The notes beneath the pieces are model-generated. The model had not been told where the DNA came from. It searched no databases and was given only the letters and a program-made list of their open reading frames with translations. The translations under genes were made by a program, and so were the position numbers. Shown here piece after piece: positions 46,701 to 55,424 of a stretch of 64,000 nt of DNA. The stretch's first letter is position 1. Each line of letters opens with the position of its first letter. The stretch is from Streptomyces narbonensis (GTDB taxonomy: Bacteria; Actinomycetota; Actinomycetes; Streptomycetales; Streptomycetaceae). The stretch covers positions 1-64,000 of the forward strand of contig NZ_BMSF01000025.1 of the NCBI RefSeq assembly GCF_014649015.1, given 5' to 3'.

Positions 46701-47789
46701 TCACGCCCCGAAGAGCCCCTGTTGTCCGCTTCCGTGTGCTCCCGAGCCCGCTGCCTGCGGCGGAACCAGTCCGAGGTGCGTCCATGCGGCGGGAGTAGCG
46801 ACCCGGCCACGGGGCGTGCGGGCCAACAGTCCTTCGCGTACGAGGAAGGGTTCGGCGACCTCCTCGACCGTCTCGCGCTCCTCCCCCACGGCGACCGCGA
46901 GGGTGGACAGGCCTACCGGTCCGCCGCCGAAGAGCTTGAGCAGGGCCTCCAGGACGGCGCGGTCGAGTCGGTCGAGGCCGCGGCTGTCCACCTCGTACAC
47001 CCGGAGGGCGGCCTCGGCAATCTCCCGGGTGATCATTCCGTCGGCCTTGACCTGCGCGTAGTCACGGACCCGGCGCAGGAGGCGGTTGGCGATGCGGGGG
47101 GTGCCGCGCGAGCGGCCGGCGATCTCGGCGGCGCCGGCGGGGTCGATCTCGACGTCGAGGAGGCCGGCGGAGCGGTGGATGACGCGCTGGAGCTCGCTCG
47201 GGTCGTAGAACTCCATGTGGGCGGTGAAGCCGAAGCGGTCGCGCAGCGGGGGCGGGAGGAGTCCGGCCCTGGTGGTGGCGCCGACCAGGGTGAAGGGCGG
47301 GAGTTCCAGGGGGATGGCGGTGGCGCCGGGGCCCTTGCCGACGATGACGTCGACGCGGAAGTCCTCCATCGCCATGTACAGCATCTCCTCGGCGGGCCGG
47401 GACATGCGGTGGATCTCGTCGAGGAAGAGGATCTCGCCCTCCTGGAGGGAGGAGAGGATCGCGGCGAGGTCGCCTGCGTGCTGGATGGCGGGGCCGGAGG
47501 TGATGCGGATCGGCGCGTTCATCTCGGCCGCGATGATCATCGAGAGGGTGGTCTTGCCGAGACCGGGGGCGCCGGAGAGCAGCACGTGGTCGGCGGTGGC
47601 GCCGCGCTGGCGGGCCGCCTTGAGGACCAGGTCGAGCTGCTGGCGGACCTTCTCCTGGCCGACGAACTCGCTGAGGTCCTTGGGGCGCAGGGCGGCCTCG
47701 ACGGCCTGGTCGTCGCCCTCGGCGGCGGCGCCGACGATCCGCGCCTCGGCCTCGGCTGCCTCGGCGGTGGTCTCGTCGTCCCAGTTCAC
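46701..47789 (-). CDS. ruvB: Holliday junction DNA helicase RuvB
   Basis: RuvB is the AAA+ motor for branch migration. The 362-aa protein has RPKDLSEFVGQEKVRQQL, Walker A LSGAPGLGKTTLSMI, Walker B ILFLDEIHRMSRPAEE, and sensor 1 LVGATTRAGLLPPPLRDRFG. The winged-helix C-terminus has GGGPVGLSTLAVAVGEE and FLVREGLLARTPRGRV. It is the last gene of ruvC-ruvA-ruvB, 61 bp after ruvA. Confidence 0.98.
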   Translation of the reverse strand: MNWDDETTAEAAEAEARIVGAAAEGDDQAVEAALRPKDLSEFVGQEKVRQQLDLVLKAARQRGATADHVLLSGAPGLGKTTLSMIIAAEMNAPIRITSGPAIQHAGDLAAILSSLQEGEILFLDEIHRMSRPAEEMLYMAMEDFRVDVIVGKGPGATAIPLELPPFTLVGATTRAGLLPPPLRDRFGFTAHMEFYDPSELQRVIHRSAGLLDVEIDPAGAAEIAGRSRGTPRIANRLLRRVRDYAQVKADGMITREIAEAALRVYEVDSRGLDRLDRAVLEALLKLFGGGPVGLSTLAVAVGEERETVEEVAEPFLVREGLLARTPRGRVATPAAWTHLGLVPPQAAGSGAHGSGQQGLFGA

Positions 47790-47850
47790 GGTGGATGCCT
47801 TCTCGTTCGTACGGTCGGGGTGGCGCCCGGCCCCTCCGGGGGCCGGGGGG

Positions 47851-48483
47851 TCAGCGGGCGCGGTTGAGGGTCTGGAGCGCTGCGCGGAGCAGCTGCGGTA
47901 CGGGCGCGGTGCCGGTCTCGGCGAGGGCGGCCTCGGCCTGCGGCGTGACGGCGCTGACGGCCTCCTCGGCCTCGCGGCTCGCGTAGCCGAGCCCGATGAG
48001 CGCGGCGGAGAGCTGCTCGGTCCAGGGCGCGGGCCCGGAGGCGGCGGCGCGCTGGGCGCCGACCATGCCGCTGCTGCCCAGGGGGGCGCCGAGCTTGTCC
48101 TTCAGTTCGAGGAGGAGTTTCTGCGCGCCCTTCTTGCCGATGCCGGGGACGGCGGTGAGGGCCTTCTCGTCGCCGGTGGAGACGGCGATCCGCAGCGCGT
48201 CGGGGCTGTGCACGCCGAGCATCGCCTGGGCGAGGCGGGGGCCGACGCCGCTGGCGGTCTGGAGGAGCTCGAAGACCTGTCGCTCGTCGTCGTCGGCGAA
48301 GCCGTAGAGGGTGAGCGAGTCCTCACGGACCACCAAGGAGGTGGCGAGCCGGGCCTCCTGACCGATCCTCAGGGCGGAGAGCGTGTTCGGCGTGCACTGG
48401 ACGGCCATGCCCACACCGCCGACCTCGATCACGGCGGTGCTGGGGGCGAGCGCGGCGACCGGGCCGCTGACGAAGGCGATCAT
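47851..48483 (-). CDS. ruvA: Holliday junction DNA helicase subunit RuvA
   Basis: RuvA binds four-way junctions and loads RuvB. The 210-aa protein starts MIAFVSGPVAALAPS. It has the OB-fold domain (LVVREDSLTLYGFADDDERQVF), two HhH motifs (LLQTASGVGPRLAQAMLG, LTAVPGIGKKGAQKLLLELKD), and a C-terminal RuvB-binding domain (ALIGLGYASREAEEAV). The ATG overlaps the ruvC stop as ATGA. Confidence 0.97.
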   Translation of the reverse strand: MIAFVSGPVAALAPSTAVIEVGGVGMAVQCTPNTLSALRIGQEARLATSLVVREDSLTLYGFADDDERQVFELLQTASGVGPRLAQAMLGVHSPDALRIAVSTGDEKALTAVPGIGKKGAQKLLLELKDKLGAPLGSSGMVGAQRAAASGPAPWTEQLSAALIGLGYASREAEEAVSAVTPQAEAALAETGTAPVPQLLRAALQTLNRAR

Positions 48484-49079
48484 CGGGTTCGGCCTTTCAC
48501 GGCGGATGCCTGGTGCGGGGTGGTTGTCGGCTGCTGGGCTGCCTGGTGTTTGGCGACCGCCTGCTGGAGGCGGTTCTGGGCGACGGCCTGCTGGAGGCGG
48601 TTCTGGGCGGGGGCGCGCCAGATGTGGCAGATGGCGAGGGCGAGGGCGTCGGCGGCGTCGGCCGGCTTGGGCGGCGCGGAGAGCCGCAGGAGCCGGGTCA
48701 CCATGGCCCCGACCTGGGCCTTGTCGGCGCGGCCGCTCCCCGTGACGGCGGCCTTGACCTCGCTGGGGGTGTGCAGGGCGACGGGGATGCCGCGGCGCGA
48801 GGCGCACAGCATGGCGACCGCGCTCGCCTGGGCCGTGCCCATCACCGTACGCACGTTGTGCTGGCTGAACACCCGCTCCACGGCGACCAGTTCGGGTTCG
48901 AAGCGGTCGAGCCACTCCTCGATGCCGCGCTCGATGCCGACCAGACGCACGCCGATGTCGGCGTCCGCCGCCGTCCGGACCACGCCCACCCCGAGCATGG
49001 TCAGGGGCCGGCCGGCGACGCCCTCGACGACGCCGATGCCGCACCGGGTCAGCCCGGGGTCCACCCCGAGAACGCGCAC
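48480..49079 (-). CDS. ruvC: Holliday junction resolvase RuvC
   Basis: RuvC cuts Holliday junctions symmetrically. The 199-aa protein has catalytic residues Asp7 (LGVDPGLT), Glu68 (VAVERVFSQHN) and Asp141/Asp144 (KPADAADALALA). Start GTG 49079 (RVLGVDPGL) is chosen because GGGAGGGG is just upstream and the family begins there; the frame stays open to 49142. After the RuvC fold ends near residue 156, a tail of about 43 residues carries a tandem QNRLQQAVA duplication. Confidence 0.96.
   Translation of the reverse strand: MRVLGVDPGLTRCGIGVVEGVAGRPLTMLGVGVVRTAADADIGVRLVGIERGIEEWLDRFEPELVAVERVFSQHNVRTVMGTAQASAVAMLCASRRGIPVALHTPSEVKAAVTGSGRADKAQVGAMVTRLLRLSAPPKPADAADALALAICHIWRAPAQNRLQQAVAQNRLQQAVAKHQAAQQPTTTPHQASAVKGRTR
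48560..48609. repeat. 27-bp tandem duplication in ruvC 3' end
   Basis: A 23-bp block, 48560-48582, recurs exactly at 48587-48609, with a period of 27 bp. Being a multiple of three, it keeps frame and encodes the repeated QNRLQQAVA in RuvC residues 159-176. Confidence 0.9.
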
Positions 49080-49142
49080 TGTGCCCCTCCCTGGACCGCT
49101 GTCGCTCAACTGTTTGTGCAGGCTATCGGGTGGCACTGACAA

Positions 49143-49184
49143 CGCAGCGGGCCGACGGGGGTGTGTCCCCGTCGGCCCGCTGCG
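49143..49184 (-). terminator. yebC terminator
   Basis: A perfect 18-bp stem (49143-49160 with 49167-49184) has a 6-nt loop and begins 12 bp after the yebC stop, separating it from the ruvCAB operon. Confidence 0.85.
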
Positions 49185-49196
49185 GAAGAGCCGTGA

Positions 49197-49949
49197 TCAG
49201 GCGTCGACCTTCTCCATGACCTCGTCGCTGACGTCGAAGTTGGCGAAGACGTTCTGCACGTCGTCGCTGTCCTCCAGCGCGTCGATCAGCTTGAACATCT
49301 TGCGCGCGCCCTCCTCGTCGAGCTCGACCTGCATGGTCGGGACGAAGCTGGACTCGGCCGAGTCGTAGTCGATGCCGGCCGCCTGGAGAGCGGTACGGAC
49401 CGCGACCAGGTCGGTGGCCTCGCTGATGATCTCGAAGGACTCTCCGAGGTCGTTGACCTCCTCGGCGCCGGCTTCGAGCACCGACTCCAGGACGTCGTCC
49501 TCGGACAGCTCGCCCTTGGGGAGGACGACGACGCCCTTGCGGTTGAACAGGTACGAGACCGAGCCCGGGTCGGCCATGGAGCCGCCGTTGCGGGTCATGG
49601 CGACGCGGACGTCGGAGGCGGCGCGGTTGCGGTTGTCGGTGAGGCACTCGATGAGCACCGCGACGCCGTTCGGGCCGTAACCCTCGTACATGATCGTGGC
49701 GTAGTCGACGCCACCGGCCTCGAGGCCGCCGCCGCGCTTGACCGCGGAGTCGATGTTCTTGTTCGGGACCGAGCTCTTCTTAGCCTTCTGGATGGCGTCG
49801 TAGAGCGTCGGGTTACCGGCCGGGTCATCGCCGCCGGTCCGGGCCGCGACCTCGATGTTCTTGATCAGCTTCGCGAAGAGCTTGCCGCGCTTGGCGTCGA
49901 TCACGGCCTTCTTGTGCTTCGTCGTAGCCCATTTAGAGTGGCCGGACAT
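49197..49949 (-). CDS. YebC/PmpR family translation/transcription factor
   Basis: YebC proteins were first described as DNA-binding regulators and more recently as ribosome-associated factors. The 250-aa product starts MSGHSKWATTKHKKAVIDAK. It has SSVPNKNIDSAVKRG, EGYGPNGVAVLIECLTDN and SYLFNRKGVVVLPKG, all diagnostic. Its place just upstream of ruvCAB is widely conserved. It follows pdxT by 62 bp. Confidence 0.95.
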   Translation of the reverse strand: MSGHSKWATTKHKKAVIDAKRGKLFAKLIKNIEVAARTGGDDPAGNPTLYDAIQKAKKSSVPNKNIDSAVKRGGGLEAGGVDYATIMYEGYGPNGVAVLIECLTDNRNRAASDVRVAMTRNGGSMADPGSVSYLFNRKGVVVLPKGELSEDDVLESVLEAGAEEVNDLGESFEIISEATDLVAVRTALQAAGIDYDSAESSFVPTMQVELDEEGARKMFKLIDALEDSDDVQNVFANFDVSDEVMEKVDA

Positions 49950-50011
49950 CTGCCTGTCTCCTTCGCGTAACCCATTACTGCACGAACCCCAGAGATCCTA
50001 CCGGGATCGGA

Positions 50012-50605
50012 TCAGCCCGCGGCGCGCACCATGTCGACGAACAGGGCGTGGATGCGGTGATCCCCCGTGAGCTCGGGGTGGAACGAGGTCGCCAGGGCGT
50101 TCCCCTGCCGTACGGCCACGATGTGGCCGCCGTGCTCGGCGAGGACCTCGACCTGGGCGCCGACGGACTCGACCCACGGGGCACGGATGAAGACGCCCTC
50201 GACGGGGCCGTCCTCGATGCCCGTGACGCCGACGCCGGCCTCGAAGGACTCGTTCTGCCGCCCGAAGGCGTTGCGGCGGACGATCATGTCGATGCCGCCG
50301 AAGGTCTCCTGGCCCGAGCGCGGGTCGAGGATCTTGTCGGCGAGCATGATCAGGCCGGCGCAGGTGCCGTAGACCGGCATGCCCGCGGCGATGCGCTCGC
50401 GGAGCGGCTCCATGAGGCCGAAGAGCGCGGCCAGCTTGGAGATGGTGGTGGACTCACCACCGGGGATGACCAGGCCGTCGACCTCGGCGAGCTCCTCGGG
50501 GCGCCGGACCGGCCTGGCCACGGCGTCAGCCGAGGCCAGGGCGATCAGGTGCTCCCGTACGTCGCCCTGGAGGGCCAGGACACCGATCACGGGCGTGTTG
50601 CTCAT
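50012..50605 (-). CDS. pdxT: PLP synthase glutaminase subunit PdxT
   Basis: PdxT releases ammonia from glutamine for PdxS. The 197-aa class I amidotransferase has VIGVLALQGDVREH, LVIPGGESTTISKL, the nucleophile in YGTCAGLIMLADKI, and the His-Glu dyad in ATSFHPELTGD. The start is 6 bp after the pdxS stop. Confidence 0.97.
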   Translation of the reverse strand: MSNTPVIGVLALQGDVREHLIALASADAVARPVRRPEELAEVDGLVIPGGESTTISKLAALFGLMEPLRERIAAGMPVYGTCAGLIMLADKILDPRSGQETFGGIDMIVRRNAFGRQNESFEAGVGVTGIEDGPVEGVFIRAPWVESVGAQVEVLAEHGGHIVAVRQGNALATSFHPELTGDHRIHALFVDMVRAAG

Positions 50606-50611
50606 CGGTGC

Positions 50612-51526
50612 TTACCAGCCCCGGTTGGCGTAGCGCTCGGACTCGGGGAGGGTGTCGCAGTTGATGCCGACCATGGCCTCGCCCAGGTTGCGGGAGGCAT
50701 CCGCGATGACCTTCGGGTCGTCGAAGAAGGTGGTGGCCTTCACGATGGCGGCGGCGCGCTTGGCCGGGTCGCCGGACTTGAAGATGCCGGATCCGACGAA
50801 GACGCCCTCGGCACCGAGCTGGCGCATGAGCGCGGCGTCGGCGGGGGTGGCGACACCACCGGCGGAGAACAGCACGACCGGCAGCTTGCCGAGCTCGGCG
50901 ACCTCCTTGACGAGCTCGTACGGGGCGCGCAGCTCCTTGGCGGCGGCGAAGAGCTCGTTGTTGTCGAAGCCGCGCAGCTTGGCGATCTCGTTCTTGATCT
51001 GGCGCAGGTGGCGGACGGCCTCGACGACGTTGCCGGTGCCGGCCTCGCCCTTGGAGCGGATCATGGCCGCGCCCTCGGCGATGCGGCGCAGGGCCTCGCC
51101 CAGGTTGGTGGCGCCACAGACGAAGGGGGTCGTGAAGGCCCACTTGTCGGAGTGGTTGACCTCGTCGGCCGGGGTCAGGACCTCGGACTCGTCGATGTAG
51201 TCGACGCCGAGGGACTGGAGGACCTGGGCCTCGACGAAGTGACCGATGCGGGACTTGGCCATGACCGGGATGGAGACCGCGCCGATGATCTCTTCGATCA
51301 TGTTCGGGTCGGACATGCGGGCCACGCCGCCGTCCTTGCGGATGTCCGCGGGGACCCGCTCCAGGGCCATGACGGCCACGGCGCCGGCGTCCTCGGCGAT
51401 CTTCGCCTGCTCGGCGTTGACCACGTCCATGATCACGCCGCCCTTGAGCTGCTCGGCCATGCCGCGCTTGACGCGGGCCGTGCCGGTCTCGGGGGACTGG
51501 AAGGTGGTGGAAGGCGTGGTGGACAC
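50612..51526 (-). CDS. pdxS: PLP synthase subunit PdxS
   Basis: PdxS makes pyridoxal phosphate from ribose 5-phosphate, glyceraldehyde 3-phosphate and ammonia. The 304-aa TIM barrel has KGGVIMDVVNAEQAKIAEDA, AVMALERVPADIRKDGGVAR, PVMAKSRIGHFVEAQ and FSAGGVATPADAALM. GTG 51526 (STTPSTTFQSPE) has GAGG 6 nt upstream and gives the usual length. Confidence 0.97.
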   Translation of the reverse strand: MSTTPSTTFQSPETGTARVKRGMAEQLKGGVIMDVVNAEQAKIAEDAGAVAVMALERVPADIRKDGGVARMSDPNMIEEIIGAVSIPVMAKSRIGHFVEAQVLQSLGVDYIDESEVLTPADEVNHSDKWAFTTPFVCGATNLGEALRRIAEGAAMIRSKGEAGTGNVVEAVRHLRQIKNEIAKLRGFDNNELFAAAKELRAPYELVKEVAELGKLPVVLFSAGGVATPADAALMRQLGAEGVFVGSGIFKSGDPAKRAAAIVKATTFFDDPKVIADASRNLGEAMVGINCDTLPESERYANRGW

Positions 51527-51641
51527 AGGTACCTCACTCGTGACAACAGGGGTTGACGACAAGACGAGGTAACAGGCCACATGGGGTCCACATCAAGGGC
51601 CAATGTGGACCCGGTGGATCGTTTTCCCAGGTGACGTGGGG

Positions 51642-52184
51642 TCAGGCAGGTCGATCGGCAAGGGCCACAGGCGGCTCGTCGTCCATTTCGAAGGCCAGCG
51701 GGAAGGGTGCGTGGCCTGCGAGGCGGAACCAGCGGACCTTGCGGTGGCGGCGCAGGGCGCGGGCGGCCCGTACGGCGTCGTTGTGGAAGCGGCGCGCCAT
51801 CGGCACCCGTCGGACGGCCGCGGCCAGCTCCTCGGCGGCCTCCGGGCCGCCGGGCGCCTGCCGTACGAGCTCCACCTGCTCGGGCTCGCCGAAGACGGCG
51901 CGCAGCGCCTGGCTGAGCTCGCTCTCGGCGACCTCCCGGTGGTCCTCCTCGGCCTGCCTGGCGGCGTGCGCGGCCTCGTACAGCACGATCGAGGCGGCAG
52001 GGTCGAGGACACCGGAGGTGGCCAGCTCCTGGGTGACCGAGGCCCGGCGCAGGAGCTGGGCGTCCAGGGCGGCGCGGGCGGCGTCGATACGGGAGTGGAG
52101 ACGGTCGAGGCGGCCGGCGGTCCAGCTGAGATAGACGCCGATGAGGATCAGCGCGACGACGGTCCAGATCAGGGTTTCGGTCAC
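51642..52184 (-). CDS. LemA-like single-pass membrane protein
   Basis: The 180-aa product has an N-terminal membrane segment (LIWTVVALILIGVYLSWTAG). A long helical region follows (RLDRLHSRIDAARAALDAQL), and a C-terminal motif RFHNDAVRAARALRRHRKV with a final LAGHAPFPLAFEMDDEPP resembles the LemA signature. The match is by pattern only. GTG 52184 is chosen since upstream extension is low-complexity. It lies between pdxS (115 bp) and the mannosyltransferase gene (219 bp), all leftward. Confidence 0.75.
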   Translation of the reverse strand: MTETLIWTVVALILIGVYLSWTAGRLDRLHSRIDAARAALDAQLLRRASVTQELATSGVLDPAASIVLYEAAHAARQAEEDHREVAESELSQALRAVFGEPEQVELVRQAPGGPEAAEELAAAVRRVPMARRFHNDAVRAARALRRHRKVRWFRLAGHAPFPLAFEMDDEPPVALADRPA

Positions 52185-52403
52185 GGGCGAACAGGCTACC
52201 GGGGCGGCGGCCGCGCCCCTGCCCCCGCGGGCACACCGGGACGGCGCCCCTTGCCGGGCCTGGGCTTCCGGGCAACACGGCGGTGGGCACCGCCCGGCCC
52301 GGGCGGGGCGCCGCCCCACACGGCGGTGCGCACCGCCGTAGACCGGGCAAGGCCCGGGCCGAGTGCGGCAAGGCGCCGCCCGGGGCCGGGCTCGCCCCGA
52401 GGG

Positions 52404-53558
52404 TTACAGCCCCAGGCGGGCCCGCAGGCCTCCGACTCGTTCGTCCGTGTCCACCGCCGCCGCGCCGTCCGTGACCGTCTCGTAGACAGCGAGGATGTCC
52501 GCGCCGACGGTCGACCAGTCGAAGCGGCGGACGTGCGACGAGCCCCTGGCGCTCAGTTCCGCGCGGCGCGCCTCGTCGCCCAATAGCCGGATCGCCGCGT
52601 CCGCGAGCGCGTCCGCGTCCTCGTTGGCGAAGAGCTCGCCCGCGCCGCCCTGGTCGAGGACCTGGGCGAAGGCGTCGAGGTCGGCTGCGAGGACCGGCGC
52701 GCCGGCCGACATCGCCTCGACGAGGATGATGCCGAAGCTCTCGCCGCCGGTGTTGGGCGCCACGTACACGTCGACGCTGCGCAGCAGCCGCGCCTTGTCC
52801 TCGTCGCTGACCATGCCGAGGAACTCGACGCGTGAGCGCATCTCGGCCGGCAGGGACGCCACCGCCTCCTCCTCGTCGCCCCGGCCGGCGACCAGGAGCC
52901 GGGCCCCGGGCCGCTCGGTGAGGATGCGGGGCAGGGCGCGCATGAGGACGGGCAGGCCCTTCCTCGGCTCGTCGATCCGCCCGATGAAGCCGAGCGTCTC
53001 GCCCTGCCACTCCTTCTTCGGTTCGGCGCGGGCGAAGAAGTCCACGTCGACGCCGTTGGGGATGAGGACGGCGTCGCCGCCGAGGTGCTCGACGAGGGTC
53101 CGGCGCGCGTACTCGCTCACCGCGATGCGGGCGCTGATCTTCTCCAGGGCGGGCTGGAGGATCGGGTACGCGGCGATCATGGCGCGCGAGCGCGGGTTCG
53201 AGGTGTGGAAGGTGGCCACGATCGGCCCCTGCGCCGCCCAGCAGGTGAGCAGGCCCAGGGAGGGCGAGGTCGGCTCGTGGATGTGGACGACGTCGAAGGT
53301 GCCGTCGTGCAGCCAGCGGCGTACCCGCGCGGCGGAGAGGAAGCCGAAGTTGAGCCGGGCCACCGAGCCGTTGTACGGGACGGGCACGGCCCGGCCGGCC
53401 GAGACCACGTACGGCGGGAGCGGTGTGTCCTCGTCGGCGGGTGCGAGGACGGAGACCTCGTGCCCGAGCCGGATGAGGTGCTCGGCGAGGTCGCGGATGT
53501 GGAACTGGACGCCGCCCGGCACGTCCCAGGAGTACGGGCAGACGATCCCGATCCTCAC
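52404..53558 (-). CDS. pimA: GT4 glycosyltransferase, phosphatidylinositol mannosyltransferase-like (PimA)
   Basis: PimA transfers mannose from GDP-mannose to phosphatidylinositol on the inner membrane face. The 384-aa protein has CPYSWDVPGGVQFHI (N-terminal acceptor loop) and HIHEPTSPSLGLL. In the GDP-mannose domain it has GFIGRIDEPRKGLPVL and ESFGIILVEAMSAGAPVLA with the E-x7-E motif. The GTG start overlaps the acyltransferase stop as GTGA. Its neighbours make the lipid acceptor and an acyltransferase, which supports a PIM-type role. Streptomyces contains PI and simple mannosylated forms. Confidence 0.9.
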   Translation of the reverse strand: MRIGIVCPYSWDVPGGVQFHIRDLAEHLIRLGHEVSVLAPADEDTPLPPYVVSAGRAVPVPYNGSVARLNFGFLSAARVRRWLHDGTFDVVHIHEPTSPSLGLLTCWAAQGPIVATFHTSNPRSRAMIAAYPILQPALEKISARIAVSEYARRTLVEHLGGDAVLIPNGVDVDFFARAEPKKEWQGETLGFIGRIDEPRKGLPVLMRALPRILTERPGARLLVAGRGDEEEAVASLPAEMRSRVEFLGMVSDEDKARLLRSVDVYVAPNTGGESFGIILVEAMSAGAPVLAADLDAFAQVLDQGGAGELFANEDADALADAAIRLLGDEARRAELSARGSSHVRRFDWSTVGADILAVYETVTDGAAAVDTDERVGGLRARLGL

Positions 53559-54499
53559 GCGGTCCGCTCCCCTTGCCGGTCCGGGCTCTGCGGAGCCTCG
53601 GGGCGTTCCTCCAGGTCGGCGAGCCACAGTCGCTGCAGCATGTGCCAGTCCTCCGGGTGGTCCGCGATGCCGGCGGCGAAGGCGTCGGCCAGCGCCTGGG
53701 TCGCGGCGGCGGTCCGCTCGGTGCGGGTACCCGACTCGGGTACGTCGACGGGCGGGTGGATCCGCCCGCGCATGACGGCCGTGTCGTCGTACCAGAGCGT
53801 CACCGGCAGCAGCAGCGCGCCCGTCTGCTGCGCGAGGATCGCCGGTCCCGCCGGCATCCGCGCCGTGTCACCGAAGAACGTGACCTCGACGCCGGACGCG
53901 GACAGGTCGCGGTCGGCGACGAGACAGACCAGGCCGCCGGCCCTCAGCCGCCGCGCGAGCGTCCCGAAGGCGGAGCCTCCGGTGTGCGGGAGGACCTCCA
54001 TGCCGAGGGACTCGCGGTAGGCGACGAAGCGGTCGTACAGCGTCTCCGGCTTGAGCCGCTCCGCGACCGTCGTGAACGGCACGCCGAGCGCGCGGGTCAC
54101 CCACACGCCCGCCAGGTCCCAGTTGGCCAGGTGCGGCAGCGCGAGGATGACGCCGCGCCCGGCGGCGAGACCGTCGAGCAGGTAGTGGGCGTCCTTGATG
54201 TCGACGTCGCGCTCGACCCGCTCCTTGCTCCAGGTCGGCAGCCGGAAGGACTCCATCCAGTACCGCATGTACGAGCGCATGCCGGCCTTCGACAGCTCGG
54301 CGAGCCGCTCCGGCGTGGCGTCCGGCACCACGCGCGCGAGGTTCGACTCCAGGCGCAGGACGCTCTTGCCGCGCCGCTTCCAGGTGAAGTCGGCGATCCG
54401 TCGGCCGAGGCCGGTCGCCACCGGCTCCGGCAGTTTCTTCACGGTCGACCAGCCGAGGCCGTACACCCCGTCGGTCAGCCTGTCCTTCAGCGCGCTCAC
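53555..54499 (-). CDS. LpxL-family lipid acyltransferase (phosphatidylinositol mannoside acyltransferase-like, PatA)
   Basis: The 314-aa protein belongs to the LpxL/HtrB acyltransferase family. It has the HX4D motif at ALPHLANWDLAG (His123, Asp128), RLKPETLYDRFVAYRESLGMEVL and LVADRDLSASGVEVTFFG. In mycobacteria the homologue PatA acylates the mannose of PIM. It overlaps pgsA upstream and the mannosyltransferase downstream by 4 bp each, so the three act in one pathway. Confidence 0.9.
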   Translation of the reverse strand: MSALKDRLTDGVYGLGWSTVKKLPEPVATGLGRRIADFTWKRRGKSVLRLESNLARVVPDATPERLAELSKAGMRSYMRYWMESFRLPTWSKERVERDVDIKDAHYLLDGLAAGRGVILALPHLANWDLAGVWVTRALGVPFTTVAERLKPETLYDRFVAYRESLGMEVLPHTGGSAFGTLARRLRAGGLVCLVADRDLSASGVEVTFFGDTARMPAGPAILAQQTGALLLPVTLWYDDTAVMRGRIHPPVDVPESGTRTERTAAATQALADAFAAGIADHPEDWHMLQRLWLADLEERPEAPQSPDRQGERTA

Positions 54500-55155
54500 G
54501 TGGTCGCCTCACTCCCCCTGGCCGCGGCGTCCGCCTCGGCCGACTCCCGTCGCACCGTCACCACGCGCTGCCCCAGCGTCACCGCGCTGCCGACCGCCAC
54601 GATCCACAGGGCGATCGGGAGCAGCACCTGGACGCCGGGCACGCCGAAGGCGTGGAGTCCGGCGAGACCGGCGGCGACCAGCGAGATGACGAGGCGCTCG
54701 GCACGCTCGATCAGTCCGTTGACGGCGACCGGCAGGCCAATCGATTCACCACGGGCCTTGGTGTACGACACCACCTGGCCGCTCGCGAGACAGAAGATGG
54801 CGACGGCGCACAGCACGTTGTCGTCGCCCTTGCCCGCGTACCAGAGCGCGAAGCCGCCGAAGATCGCGCCGTCCGCGACCCGGTCGAGCGTCGAGTCGAG
54901 GAACGCCCCCCAGCGACTGGAGATCCCCGCCTGCCGGGCCATGTTGCCGTCGACGAGGTCGGAGAAGACGAAGAGGGTGATGACGATCGTGCCCCAGAAG
55001 AATTCTCCCCGGGGGAAGAAGACCAGCGCACCGGCCATCACTCCCGCGGTGCCGATGAGCGTGACCGCGTCCGGAGTGACGCCCCGGCGGAGCAGAAACG
55101 CGGCGAACGGTGTGAGGACACGCGTGAAAAAGGCACGCGCGTACTTGTTCAGCAT
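54496..55155 (-). CDS. pgsA: CDP-alcohol phosphatidyltransferase, probably phosphatidylinositol (phosphate) synthase
   Basis: The enzyme joins CDP-diacylglycerol to inositol phosphate. The 219-aa membrane protein has the signature DLVDGNMARQAGISSRWGAF-LDSTLDR, that is Asp66, Asp69, Gly70, Gly83, Asp87 and Asp91, and about six membrane segments. The actinobacterial form uses inositol-1-phosphate; I infer this from the PIM-type neighbours. It heads the pgsA-acyltransferase-pimA cluster, divergent from the EF-G-like gene by 269 bp. Confidence 0.9.
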   Translation of the reverse strand: MLNKYARAFFTRVLTPFAAFLLRRGVTPDAVTLIGTAGVMAGALVFFPRGEFFWGTIVITLFVFSDLVDGNMARQAGISSRWGAFLDSTLDRVADGAIFGGFALWYAGKGDDNVLCAVAIFCLASGQVVSYTKARGESIGLPVAVNGLIERAERLVISLVAAGLAGLHAFGVPGVQVLLPIALWIVAVGSAVTLGQRVVTVRRESAEADAAARGSEATT

Positions 55156-55424
55156 GGCCTTCCCGAGGTTCGGTGGGCCGCGCGGCCCCTATGACCACCG
55201 GCTCACCCATCGTAGCCACGCGCGCGGCGCCGAAGTGGCGGGCACCCGTTCCCGTCGCGTCGCCGCCCTCCGGGGGCCGGTGCGTGTACGACGTATGGAC
55301 GCGTCCCGAAGCCGGTGCAAAGCTCGAAGGAGCACCGCGGGCACCGCAGGAGCCGCACCGCGACATGCCACTCCCCCGCGCCCGCATCCCGCCGCACCGT
55401 GCGAGCAGTCGGGAGGAACACATC

